Origin: CAVSWT01 sp963731745
GTDB lineage: Bacteria > Bacteroidota > Ignavibacteria > Ignavibacteriales > Ignavibacteriaceae
Assembly (NCBI GenBank): GCA_963731745.1
Contig: CAVSWT010000030.1
Span: forward strand, 1 to 60,381
Direction of reading: 5' to 3'
DNA length: 60,381 nucleotides
In this document: in pieces, positions 36,258-45,699 of the stretch
Position numbering within the stretch: the stretch's first letter is position 1
Layout: each line of letters starts with the position of its first letter
Notes under the pieces: model-generated
The model's input: only the letters and a program-made list of their open reading frames with translations
What the model was told of the DNA's origin: nothing
Databases searched by the model: none
Translations under genes and position numbers: made by a program

Positions 36258-37611
36258 TTATGCAATTAATGAAAGTTCGTTATTTATAGGATCAACAAAC
36301 TCAATAAAGTCTGCGAACAAAGTTGCCGATGTAGCCTTATTAATCTTTACTTTAACGAAATCACCTTCTTTAATCTTATCATTACAAGGAATAATAACAA
36401 CCTTATTTGTATCTGTTCTTCCCGAAAAATATTGATTTGATTTTTTACTATATCCTTCAATCAAAATCACTTCTTCAGTGCCAACGGCATTTTGATTTAT
36501 TTCCAAAGAAATTTCTCTCTGCACATCTATTATTTCCTGAAGTCTTTTTGTTTTAACTTCTTCAGAAACATCGTCCTTCATCTTAAATGACTTGGTTCCT
36601 TCTCTTGGAGAATACTTGAACATATAAGCACCATCGTATCTAACTCTTCTCATTACATCGAGTGTCAAAACATGATCTTCATATGTCTCAGTGGGAAAGC
36701 CGGAAATTATATCTGTCGAAAAGCTCACACCTGGAATTATTTGCTTGGCTTTTTCAATCAAACTTAAATAATGTTCAATTGTGTAAGTTCTATTCATCAA
36801 TTCTAAAATTCTGTTGGAACCGGATTGAACCGGTAAATGAATATAATTACAAATATTTTTATTTTCAACAATGGTATATAAAAGTTTATCGGATAAATCT
36901 TGAGGATGAGAAGTTGTAAATCTAATTCTTATACTTTTATCAACAACCGCACATGCAGCCAGTAAATCTGAAAAATCATTTCCATTGTCATTATAAGAAT
37001 TCACATTTTGTCCAAGCAATGTGACTTCTTTAAAACCTCTGTCAGATAATTTCTTTATCTCATCAACCACGGCATTTAATGGCTTGCTTCTTTCTCTGCC
37101 CCGGGTAAACGGAACCACACAGAAAGTACAAAATTTATCACAGCCGCGCATAACAGAAATCCATGCTTGTAATCCATCTTCTCTATAGGGAATAATATCA
37201 TCATAGGTTTCTGTCCGTGAAAGTTTTACTCCAATCCCCTTTCTCTCCATTGAAAGCATTATCAATAAATTCGGGTATTCTTCTATACTCATCAGGGCCG
37301 ACAACTATATCAACTATTTTCTTATCTTCAATTAAATCTTTTCTTAATCTTTCAGCCATGCATCCTATAATTCCGATAACCAAGTTTGGATTTGATGCTT
37401 TTAAACTTTTAAAATTTCCTAATCTGCCATAAATTCTTTGTTCAGCATTATCTCTAATACTGCATGTATTAAGAAGAACTACGTCTGCATTTTTGTAATC
37501 ATTCGTTGTTCCAAACCCATGATTATTTAAGACTCCCAGCACAATCTCAGTATCTGCAAAATTCATTTGGCAGCCGTAAGTTTCGATATAAATATTTTTC
37601 TTATTCATCAA
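36258..37611 (-). CDS. miaB: tRNA-2-methylthio-N6-dimethylallyladenosine synthase MiaB, interrupted by one frameshift
   Basis: The first frame (37611 to 37201, 136 residues) holds the UPF0004 domain with cluster cysteines (YGCQMN, LNTCSIRD, IGCMAE). The second (to 36258) holds the radical SAM motif CDKFCTFC, VPFTRGRERS and the C-terminal TRAM region. They overlap by about 100 bases. Removing one base in the run of four C at 37236-37239 (G on the coding strand) gives FNGEKGIGVKLSRTETYDD and one protein of about 450 residues, normal for MiaB. The enzyme methylthiolates adenosine 37 of tRNAs. It leads the SPOR and MBL genes. Confidence 0.92.
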
Positions 37612-37682
37612 ATATTAAAATTGATTAATTGCATTAAAAATAAAATTAAAAATTTTAAAAGTATTATCGAAGCAGAGTTAAA

Positions 37683-37841
37683 TTAAATTTTGGTTAGAGT
37701 ATAAAGAATCAGATTAAGAATAACAAATGCGATAATGCCAAGCGTTATAAAAATTATGTTTAATCTTCGTTTCTTTTTCCTAATAACTTCGCCGCCTAAT
37801 GGCCTAGATTTATTTTCTGTTGATTTTACGAAACCGAACAT
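37683..37841 (-). CDS. small single-pass membrane protein, 52 residues
   Basis: An ATG at 37841 opens a 52-residue frame starting MFGFVKSTENKSRPLGGEVI, followed by a strongly basic RKKKRR and one long hydrophobic helix (about residues 28-50), ending in TAA at 37683. The positive-inside pattern is clean. I do not recognise a family. It lies between miaB and the terminator after DUF421, on the same strand as both; whether it has its own promoter is unclear. Confidence 0.6.
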   Translation of the reverse strand: MFGFVKSTENKSRPLGGEVIRKKKRRLNIIFITLGIIAFVILNLILYTLTKI

Positions 37842-38030
37842 AAACTATACTATCCGAATATTAATTAAACTATTTCCAACTCTAAATATATATAAAATCT
37901 CAAACTTATTTAATACAAAACTATTGACCAATTTTTTATGAATGTCCGGCAGGAAGAAATCAAATTCTAGTTTAAATTAATAATAAAAAATATTTTATCT
38001 CTATTTAAATAAGAATGATTGGAGAAGTGT

Positions 38031-38089
38031 AAAAAAAAACCTCCGAAACTTTTTTTGTTTTACATGCTATAAAAAAGTTTCAGAGGTTT
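38031..38089 (-). terminator. strong hairpin terminator after DUF421 gene
   Basis: The arms AAACCTCCGAAACTTTTTT (38037 onwards) and AAAAAAGTTTCAGAGGTTT (38071-38089) pair with one mismatch around a loop of about 15 bases. On the minus strand the stem runs into nine consecutive T (38031-38039), a classic Rho-independent terminator for the gene at 38132-38656. Confidence 0.8.
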
Positions 38090-38131
38090 AATTAATTATT
38101 TTAATAATGTCATTTTAAAAACTAATATAAG

Positions 38132-38656
38132 CTAATTTATTTTTACATTCTTTAATAAAAGTTCTTCAGGCTCCTTATCATTGCTGCCATGCAGTACAGA
38201 AACATCGCCGGTAGTTTCAAAAACTACAGCTTTTACTTCTGAAAAATGTATAATATTGGCCTCTCTAAGTTTTGCCATTAAATCGTCTTCACTTACATTA
38301 GCTTTTGCAAGATTTTCATAGAGTATATTTTCCCCCTTCATTAAAAGCAATGGCTTATTTGTCATTTTCTTTTTGAACCATTTTGATTTTCTAAGTAAAC
38401 TAGAAAAAATAGATTGGAAAAGAAAAACAGCCGCAATTGCTATACTCCCTTTTAAAAGTGACTGCCCTTGATTTAATATGATTGAAGCAAGAATTGATCC
38501 TACGGCAATTGTAGTTGCAAAATCAATACTGGACATTTTAGAAAATGTTCTTAGTCCGGAAATCCTAGTTAAAATAATTAGGATTAGAAACAGCAAAAAA
38601 ACTGAAGCAACAACTTCTAATATTAACGGTGCCGGAGCAGTTATCCAGTTTTCCAT
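38132..38656 (-). CDS. DUF421 (YetF-like) membrane protein
   Basis: This 174-residue protein has three N-terminal membrane helices followed by a small cytoplasmic domain. The motifs LIILTRISGLRTFSKMSSIDFATTIAVGS and KPLLLMKGENILYENLAKANVSEDDLMAKLRE are those of the DUF421/YetF family, whose Bacillus members form dimers involved in spore envelope or stress functions. It follows the broken secretion-cargo gene by 29 bases and is followed by a strong terminator. Confidence 0.85.
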   Translation of the reverse strand: MENWITAPAPLILEVVASVFLLFLILIILTRISGLRTFSKMSSIDFATTIAVGSILASIILNQGQSLLKGSIAIAAVFLFQSIFSSLLRKSKWFKKKMTNKPLLLMKGENILYENLAKANVSEDDLMAKLREANIIHFSEVKAVVFETTGDVSVLHGSNDKEPEELLLKNVKIN

Positions 38657-38685
38657 TAGTTCCTTTATTATTTATCAATATAAAA

Positions 38686-39812
38686 TTACTTCAGCAGAGT
38701 CATCTTTTTAACCTGGTTAAAACCCGAAGTTTCCAATTTATAGAAATAAAGTCCGCTCTGTAAGCCGTCTGCATTAAAGTTTATGGTATGATTTCCGGCT
38801 TGTGTAAAACCGTATATTAAAGTTCTAACTTCCTGACCGAGTAAATTGAAAACTTTAAGCGAAACATTTCCGTCTTGCGGAATGCTAAACATAATTGTGG
38901 TGGTTGGGTTAAAAGGATTGGGATAATTTTGATCTAATTGAAATTGATCCAGAGAATTGAAATAATTCACTTGCACAGTTTTAGAATATTCATAGTTGCC
39001 GTTAAAATCTATTTGCTTTAATCTGTAGTTATAAGTTCCGTTGTTAATAGAATTATCAATAAAAGAATAAACTTTTGTTGAAACAGCTATTTCCATATCC
39101 GGCTATAAAACGAATCTTCTTCCAAATTTCATTTGAAGATTTCCTTTCAATATCAAAACCATAATTTTGTATTTCAGTTGCGGTGGTCCAATTTAATTTT
39201 ATACCATCATTCAATTGGATTGCAGAGAAAGAAGAAAGCTCGACAGGGAGAGCTTGAGTAGTATTAGGTGAACCAGGTGTTGCATTTACAAATGTAGTCC
39301 AGGTAAAATCTGAATATTGCGTTCCGGATCCTGTAAGTCCAAGTGATGAGGTTGATAATGTTGCCCCGCTTTCTTCCACACCAATATCTGAACTAGTCAA
39401 TCCGTTGGCTGGCCCTTCAATTCCATCGATTGTTCCTTCATAACTCAAAAATTGATTAGATATTAAAGCATCCATTATAACTTAAAGCAAAATCCGCTCG
39501 TGGACCATTTTGAATACCAGAAATTAAAATTGTAATAAATAGTTATATCCGTTTTGTGTTGTTCACCAACAGTAAATTCTGTCAAATGTCATAATTACTG
39601 TCATAAGTTGTGCCATCACCCATCTATACGAATTCAAAACCAAATTGTGTTAAGTCAATGAAATTTGAATTCACTACCACTTCAACAAATTCATTTTCAT
39701 CTGTCCCTGCATTGTCGTAGTGAATTTCATTTATCCACGCCGCACTTGGTGGTTGGGCAAAGATTGAGAAATGAAAAAGTAAAAAACTGATTATTAAAAG
39801 CAATTTTTTCAT
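38686..39812 (-). pseudogene. broken paralogue of the lamin-tail-like type IX cargo protein
   Basis: Three pieces match, in order, the intact neighbour at 39922-41037: an N-terminal piece (39812 to 39624: signal peptide, AAWINEIHYDNAGTDENEFVEVVV), a middle piece (39475 to 39056) and a C-terminal piece (39096 to 38686) with the sorting signal NYPNPFNPTT. Between 39476 and 39623 further fragments (GDGTTYDSNYD, TEFTVGEQHKTD, SGIQNGPRADFALSYN) lie in changing frames. At least four disruptions are needed: a problem near 39625-39640, shifts near 39590 and 39510, one extra base near 39472 and one near 39085. This is more damage than in other genes here, so either a true pseudogene or a badly resolved stretch. 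Confidence 0.8.
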
Positions 39813-39921
39813 TACAGCTCCCTTATTTATAAAGAATATTTACCAATTATCATAGGTATCAAGGCGATATTAATTTACTAATATCACCTCAAAATAATTA
39901 TATCTTCTTAAGATTTACATC

Positions 39922-41037
39922 TTACTTTAACAAAGTCATTTTTTTTACTTGATTAAAACCCTCTGTTTCAAGCTTGTAAAAATATAGACCACTTTCTAAT
40001 CCTTGTGCGTTAAAATTAACAGTATGTAATCCTGATTCCATAAATCCATTTATCAAAGTTCTTACCTGCTGACCAAGTACATTATACACTCGTAGCAATA
40101 CATTTCCCGATTTAGGTATGCTAAAGTTAATTGTTGTATTCGGATTAAAAGGATTCGGATAATTTTGACTTAAATTAAAATTAATAGGTGCATTAGTTGA
40201 ATTAACTTCAATAGTTTTTGAATAATTATAACTTCCGTCATAATCAATTTGCTTTAGTCTATAATACATTTTTCCGCTTGCACTGTTATCAACATAGCTA
40301 TAGTTTGAAGCTTCCGATGAAGTACCATGACCGTGGATAAAAGCTATTTTATGAAAGGATCTATTATTGCTGCTTCTTTCTATATCAAATCCAGAATTAT
40401 TTATTTCAGTTGCAGTATTCCATTTTAATCTAACACCATTTGTTAAATTAATTGCAGAGAATGAAGTGAGCTCAACTGGAAGAGCTTGGGTTCCGTTTGG
40501 GGCACCGGGAGTTGCTGTTTCTAAAGTATCCCAGGCAAAACTTGTATATTCTGTACCGCTGCCAGTTAATCCGAGTGATGAACCTATTGGGGAACTTGTT
40601 TCCGCTACACCAATATCAATGCTTTCTATTCCATCTGCCGGACCACCCACGCCAGTAAATGTTCCTTCATAGCTCAAAAACTGTCCTGGAATTAAAATAT
40701 TATTATAGGCAATTGCCATTCCATCCGGCGACCCATTTTGAATACCAGGAATTGAATCAACATAGAAAGTAAAACCATCAGTGGTTGTTCCAATTTGAAA
40801 TTGATCTAAGCTAAGGCTATCGTAAAACGTACCACTTGAACTGCTACCATTATAAAGATACACTTGAAAATTCGTTAAATCAGAAAAACTTTCATTAACT
40901 ACAACTTCAATAAATTCGCCAACATCTGACCCAGTATTGTCATAGTGGATTTCATTTATCCAGGCTGCAGTTGGGGCCTGTGCGAATACAGATAGATTAA
41001 AGAAAATAATACTAAACAGTATAAAAAGTTTTTTCAT
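39922..41037 (-). CDS. secreted lamin-tail-like protein with type IX sorting domain
   Basis: I choose the ATG at 41037 (371 residues, MKKLFILFSIIFFNLSVFAQ, a signal peptide), with AGGAG 5 bases upstream, over the long frame from 41154. After the signal peptide comes a lamin-tail-like domain (AAWINEIHYDNTGSDVGEFIEVVV), a linker (QALPVELTSFSA) and a C-terminal sorting module with NYPNPFNPNTTINFSIP ending in KKMTLLK. It should be exported by Sec, then carried across the outer membrane by type IX secretion. The upstream leader holds a small hairpin next to the ribosome binding site. Confidence 0.82.
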   Translation of the reverse strand: MKKLFILFSIIFFNLSVFAQAPTAAWINEIHYDNTGSDVGEFIEVVVNESFSDLTNFQVYLYNGSSSSGTFYDSLSLDQFQIGTTTDGFTFYVDSIPGIQNGSPDGMAIAYNNILIPGQFLSYEGTFTGVGGPADGIESIDIGVAETSSPIGSSLGLTGSGTEYTSFAWDTLETATPGAPNGTQALPVELTSFSAINLTNGVRLKWNTATEINNSGFDIERSSNNRSFHKIAFIHGHGTSSEASNYSYVDNSASGKMYYRLKQIDYDGSYNYSKTIEVNSTNAPINFNLSQNYPNPFNPNTTINFSIPKSGNVLLRVYNVLGQQVRTLINGFMESGLHTVNFNAQGLESGLYFYKLETEGFNQVKKMTLLK

Positions 41038-41042
41038 AGATA

Positions 41043-41066
41043 CTCCTAATGGGATTTGGGAATCCC
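41043..41066 (-). promoter_or_regulatory. hairpin directly upstream of the ribosome binding site
   Basis: GGGATT (41051-41056) and AATCCC (41061-41066) form a 6-pair stem with a 4-base loop, 3 bases upstream of the AGGAG (41043-41047) of the lamin-tail-like gene on the minus strand. It may affect translation; it is short enough to be chance. Confidence 0.3.
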
Positions 41067-41259
41067 CTTTTATATTTGAAAATAGTTTACAGCACTGGAG
41101 GATATGCTTTGGCAAAAATAAAAAAATCCAAATTAAAATGGAATCAAATAACAATTAATTAATATTGAATTTTGAGCTAATTTGGAATGGACTTTAATAA
41201 AAATCAGCATAATGATATTCACTATTTGGATAATTACTATGACAATTTAACAAACAAAT

Positions 41260-41288
41260 AAACCCGGTTTTATTTAGAAACCGGGTTT
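41260..41288 (-). terminator. hairpin terminator after the 1010-residue cargo gene
   Basis: AAACCCGGTTT (41260-41270) and AAACCGGGTTT (41278-41288) pair perfectly over 11 bases around a 7-base loop, 10 bases after the stop of the gene at 41299. A T-rich stretch follows on the minus strand. The sequence closely resembles the hairpin at 2779-2807. Confidence 0.75.
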
Positions 41289-41298
41289 ATGAGAAAGA

Positions 41299-44200
41299 TT
41301 ATTTTATCAATGTCATTTTCTTTGTTTGCACAAAGCTGCCTGCTTTAATCTGGTAGAAATAAACCCCACTTGTTAATGAAGCCGCATTAAAATTCGCTTC
41401 ATAATTTCCGGGGGATTTTTTTTCATTTACAAGGGTGGAAACTTCATTACCCAAAATATCGTAAACCCTTAAGCTAACAAATTCCGATTTTGAAATTTGA
41501 TAATTGATTTTTGTTGAAGGATTAAATGGATTTGGGAAGTTTTGACTAAGTGCGAAGGCTTTAGGAATTGCATTAATTAATACTTCAGCAGTATTGCTAT
41601 ACTTAAATTGGCCGTCGTTATCAATTTGTTTTAAGCGATATTTATAAGTTCCATTACTGATTGTTTTATCTTCAAACTTATAAGTTTTCTGAGTATTGGA
41701 ATTTCCATTTCCTTCAACAAACCCAATATTTTTCCAATTAGCAGTCTTAGAATTATCAGTTTTTCTTTCTACTTCAAAACCATTATTATTTACTTCAGTT
41801 TTGGTAAGCCAATTTAATACAACATGATTTTCCTTAAAGGAAGCTGTGAATGAAGCGAGTTCAACCGGTAATAAATTGTCTATATCAGTTTCCCACAACC
41901 CGCGGCCGAAGGTTCCTGCTCTTAATTTATCTGTACCACCCGTATATAATATTTCTAATTCTGATACAACAACATTAGGAAGCCCGTTATTAAATGCAGC
42001 CCAGCTATTTGCACCATCTTTAACATAAACGCCAACATCGGTACCTACGAATAACACATTGCGATCTGCGGCAGTTTTATACTGAACGATACTCATTACC
42101 GGTAAATTAGGAAGCCCTGTAGAAATATTTGTCCAGCTTGAACCACCGTCTGTGGATTCAAAAACTTTAGAGCCATCTGTATAGCCACCTAATGTTATCC
42201 AAAGAGTGCTTGGATCATTATTTTTAACACAAATGTAAGTTATATAGTTTGATATTGCAGGCAGATTAACTACCGACCAATCTGTTGCACCGCCATCAGT
42301 AGTTTTCCACATGTTTGTTTGGTCGGCAGTATAAAGGACACTTGAGTTTGAAGGTGCAATTGCAAGAGATCGTAATTTTGTGCCAGCACTGAGCTGCTGG
42401 GAAACGCTATCCCAATTATTACCTCTGTCTGTTGTTTTCCATACTTTATCATATCCGGCAAATAATGTTGAACTACTATTGGGATCAATTACATAAGGAG
42501 TTACCCAGGCTCCAGTTGGCTGACCACCAGGAATATTTGCTGAAATAGTTGTAGGGAAAGAAAAACCACCATTAGTGCTCCTGTAGATTTCCCCTCTCAC
42601 ATAAGTAGCATACATATAATTTGCATCAGAGAAATCAACAATGCATTCCATACCATCACCACCTGTCACATCAGTCCAAAATCCGGCATTATACAATTTT
42701 GATCCATTATCTTGTAGACCGTTTAATACAATTGATGAATTACTTTGCGAAACTCCAATTCTGTAAACCTGGCTGATTACCATGCCATTCGTTAGGTCGT
42801 CCCAGGTTGTACCACCGTCATTTGTGACATAAATACCACCATCATTTCCTTCAAAAAGAGTTGTGTTGTTTTGATATTTAAGAATATGTTTATCTGCGTG
42901 GACAACAGGCACTCCAGATGTATTATAATTATATGGTGGTGGCCCTGAGGAACTTGTCCAATTATTATTAGCTTTCCAGGTAACACCGCCGTCGGTTGAT
43001 TTCCATGTTGTTATGCCACCAATGAATATAGTATTCTCATCGGAAGGATTAACTGCAATACATAAATCGTACGAACCCTGTCCACTTGAATCACCTGAAC
43101 CGTCTGTATAATATCCTAACATTCCGGGTTCAACTAAAGTATTATTGTTAACTTTAGCAAAAGTTATCCCACTATTTGTAGATTTATATATGCCATTAAC
43201 TCCACCAATACTGTTCGATGCAAGTAAATAAACAATATTTGCATCATGTGCAGAAACCGCTAACTGTCCACGTCTTCCACTTGGGGCTACTTTAAATGCT
43301 CCCCAGTTTTCTCCACTATCACTTGATCTGTTAATATAAGTATCTCCATATCCATAGCTTGATGCATACATGACTGTTGGATCGCCGGGTTTAAATTCTA
43401 TATCAGTCCATAAATTATTTGTCCTCATCAACCATGATACTCCCGCGTTTGTTGTTTTCCAAATTCCTGAAGTTCCAGGATCTCCATTCCATACAGAAGC
43501 AAAAAGAATGGAATTACTTGCTGGGCTTATTAAAAGCCTAGTAATTCTATTGCCTTCGCTTATAGAGAAAGTTAATCCCGTTGTATTCCATGTTACCCCA
43601 CCATCAGTAGATTTTAAAACACCAATACTAACATTATCAGCGGCTTGTCCTCCGCTAAGCGAACCCATGCTGCCGCCGTCACGATCACCTGTGGCAATAT
43701 ATAGTGTATTGGAAGTTTCATAATCACTAGGGATAGCAATATCGCTTACTCCAAGTACTAACTGGTCATTATTCAAAATAGTCCAGCTTGTTCCGCCGTT
43801 CGTGGTTTTCCAAATGCCTCCCGAAGGGCTTCCAACCCAAAAGGTGTTATCATCGGATGGATGAAAAGCAATATAGTTAATCCTACCAATTCCAGCATAT
43901 CCTCCTGTCGAAGAATTTGTTCCAAGATTACTCCAGTTTTCATTATATGTGGTTTTGTTTAATGCATTGGTTTTTGCTTTGTACTTTTGATATTCAATAA
44001 CAGAATTAGTTTGGGGAAATTCTCCGGTTTTAGTACTTGCTCTTTGTTCCCAATAATATTCCCATCGTTTGTAGATATTCCACATGGGAATTTCATGTTC
44101 CGCACCCTTGTCAAGATAAAATTCATCATCAATGTTTTTTGATTTCCAATAATCATCCATTTTTTTCTGGATTTCATAAAAATTAGTTTTATTGTTTATA

Positions 44201-44331
44201 GTGGTTTGGTTTAATTTAGCAGTTGGAGCTAACGGCTGTGAAAACATTGGCGAAAATATTGAGAAAACTAAAACAAAAATAAATATTTTCTGCAGGTCAG
44301 ATCTAAATAAATTTGTATCAATTGTTTTCAT
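41299..44331 (-). CDS. secreted BNR/sortilin-type multi-propeller protein with type IX sorting domain
   Basis: This 1010-residue protein has a signal peptide (about 1-32) and many blades of the BNR/VPS10 type: GGIWKTTNGGTSW, VLKSTDGGVTWNTTG, GIWKTTNAGVSW, VWKTTDRGNNWDSV. They probably build two propellers, as in sortilin- and xyloglucanase-like folds. A linker (LPVELASFTASF) leads to the sorting module NFPNPFNPSTKINYQI and a final KKMTLIK. No catalytic residues can be named, so a binding or adhesion role is as likely as hydrolysis. AAAGGA lies 6 bases before the ATG. Confidence 0.85.
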   Translation of the reverse strand: MKTIDTNLFRSDLQKIFIFVLVFSIFSPMFSQPLAPTAKLNQTTINNKTNFYEIQKKMDDYWKSKNIDDEFYLDKGAEHEIPMWNIYKRWEYYWEQRASTKTGEFPQTNSVIEYQKYKAKTNALNKTTYNENWSNLGTNSSTGGYAGIGRINYIAFHPSDDNTFWVGSPSGGIWKTTNGGTSWTILNNDQLVLGVSDIAIPSDYETSNTLYIATGDRDGGSMGSLSGGQAADNVSIGVLKSTDGGVTWNTTGLTFSISEGNRITRLLISPASNSILFASVWNGDPGTSGIWKTTNAGVSWLMRTNNLWTDIEFKPGDPTVMYASSYGYGDTYINRSSDSGENWGAFKVAPSGRRGQLAVSAHDANIVYLLASNSIGGVNGIYKSTNSGITFAKVNNNTLVEPGMLGYYTDGSGDSSGQGSYDLCIAVNPSDENTIFIGGITTWKSTDGGVTWKANNNWTSSSGPPPYNYNTSGVPVVHADKHILKYQNNTTLFEGNDGGIYVTNDGGTTWDDLTNGMVISQVYRIGVSQSNSSIVLNGLQDNGSKLYNAGFWTDVTGGDGMECIVDFSDANYMYATYVRGEIYRSTNGGFSFPTTISANIPGGQPTGAWVTPYVIDPNSSSTLFAGYDKVWKTTDRGNNWDSVSQQLSAGTKLRSLAIAPSNSSVLYTADQTNMWKTTDGGATDWSVVNLPAISNYITYICVKNNDPSTLWITLGGYTDGSKVFESTDGGSSWTNISTGLPNLPVMSIVQYKTAADRNVLFVGTDVGVYVKDGANSWAAFNNGLPNVVVSELEILYTGGTDKLRAGTFGRGLWETDIDNLLPVELASFTASFKENHVVLNWLTKTEVNNNGFEVERKTDNSKTANWKNIGFVEGNGNSNTQKTYKFEDKTISNGTYKYRLKQIDNDGQFKYSNTAEVLINAIPKAFALSQNFPNPFNPSTKINYQISKSEFVSLRVYDILGNEVSTLVNEKKSPGNYEANFNAASLTSGVYFYQIKAGSFVQTKKMTLIK

Positions 44332-44673
44332 AGAATCCTTTCTTCTTATAATGACTAATTATTAAATAACAATTCTTCAACTGAATTGAATATGAGACTG
44401 TTTATTCATTCTAAAATGTAGTCTCAAAAAATTATAGATTGATTGCTAATCATAATGAAATTAGATAATCATCTGCCTTATGAAGTACTATATACCCCTG
44501 GAAAAATATTTTTTATTAAGAAATGAGTAAATGGATTAAATGGAAAGAATAACTCTATATTTAATGTAAGGAATAGAATTAATAATCACAATTAATTTTA
44601 TTATGATTTAGTAATTTAGTGAATAAATTTTCATTAAAATGAAATAAAGTTTCGAATTAATTTATTTTCCAAT
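44332..44673. other. intergenic region, divergent promoters presumed
   Basis: This 342-base very AT-rich gap lies between the divergent cargo gene and the SDR gene. I found only weak inverted arms (GAGACT ... AGTCTC near 44391-44425) and no convincing open reading frame, RNA or promoter pair. Confidence 0.4.
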
Positions 44674-45597
44674 ATGTCAAAAAGAATTATTATTACAGGT
44701 GCCTCAGGAGTAATAGGAACCAAACTTTCGGAAAGACTTTATTCTAAAGGCTACGATATAACCATTTTTACACGAAACATTTCTCACGCTAAAAGTGAAT
44801 TTCCAAATGCAAAAGAATATGTTGAGTGGGATTATAACGATGTTAATTCGTTTCAAAATTTTATGGACGGAGCCTATGCTGTAATTCATTTGGCTGGAGC
44901 TAATCTCGGTGCTAAAAGATGGAATGCAAGCTACAAAAAAGTAATTTATGATAGCAGAATAAAAAGCTCGCAAAATTTAGTTGAAGCTATCAAAAATGTA
45001 AGTAATAAACCGAAAATTTTTATTAATGCATCTGCGGTTGGATACTACTCGGATAACGGCGAAGAATTAATAACTGAAGATACAGCTAGTGGAAATGATT
45101 TTTTAGCCAAACTTTGTTTTGATTGGGAAAGATCCGCTGCGAAATCTACTCACTATGGTTGCAGGCATTCATCGGTGCGGACCGGGATAGCATTAACTAC
45201 TAGAGAAGGATTAGTAAAAAAAATGATGCTTCCATTTAAATTTTTCGTTGGCGGAGCATTAGGTAATGGAAAGCAATGGATTCCATGGATACATTTAGAT
45301 GATGTAATAAGCATATATGAATTTGTATTGGAAAATGAAATTTATGGACCAGTAAATGCCGCATCACCAAATCCGGTTAGAATGAAATTTTTTGCAGACC
45401 AATTAGGGAGTATTTTAAATAGGCCTTCCTACTTTAACGTTCCCAAATTTGCCATCAAACTAGTAGCTGGCGAAATTGCTGATTTTATTTTAGACAGTCA
45501 GAAAGTGTTACCTAAAAAATTAATTAACTCCGGATTCAAATTTAAATTTGAACAACTGGAATTGGCATTGAACGATATTATAATTAACAATAAATAA
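44674..45597 (+). CDS. TIGR01777-family NAD-dependent epimerase/dehydratase-like oxidoreductase
   Basis: This 307-residue short-chain dehydrogenase-like protein has the Rossmann motif GASGVIGTKL at residues 8-17, the IHLAGANLGAKRW stretch diagnostic of the TIGR01777 (YfcH-like) family, SAVGYYSDNGEE in place of the usual Tyr-x-x-x-Lys, and the family's C-terminal domain (VPKFAIKLVAGE). The substrate is unknown. It is the first of two plus-strand genes, with about 100 bases before the MFS gene. Confidence 0.9.
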   Translation: MSKRIIITGASGVIGTKLSERLYSKGYDITIFTRNISHAKSEFPNAKEYVEWDYNDVNSFQNFMDGAYAVIHLAGANLGAKRWNASYKKVIYDSRIKSSQNLVEAIKNVSNKPKIFINASAVGYYSDNGEELITEDTASGNDFLAKLCFDWERSAAKSTHYGCRHSSVRTGIALTTREGLVKKMMLPFKFFVGGALGNGKQWIPWIHLDDVISIYEFVLENEIYGPVNAASPNPVRMKFFADQLGSILNRPSYFNVPKFAIKLVAGEIADFILDSQKVLPKKLINSGFKFKFEQLELALNDIIINNK

Positions 45598-45699
45598 TTA
45601 TACATTTATTTTATTTGTAATAATTAATCTCAAACTTTAGAAGCGGGATGCTATTATTTAAACTCTTTTCTAAATTTGCCTCAATAAATTAATCTACAT

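Noticed and set aside
38686..39475. Two separate overlapping small cargo genes
   Set aside because: The overlapping frames align end to end with the middle and C-terminal parts of the paralogue at 39922-41037 and join by removing one base, so they are pieces of one gene.
41038..41154. Longer start at 41154 for the lamin-tail-like cargo protein
   Set aside because: It would put 39 unrelated residues before a complete signal peptide that already has its own AGGAG at the right distance.
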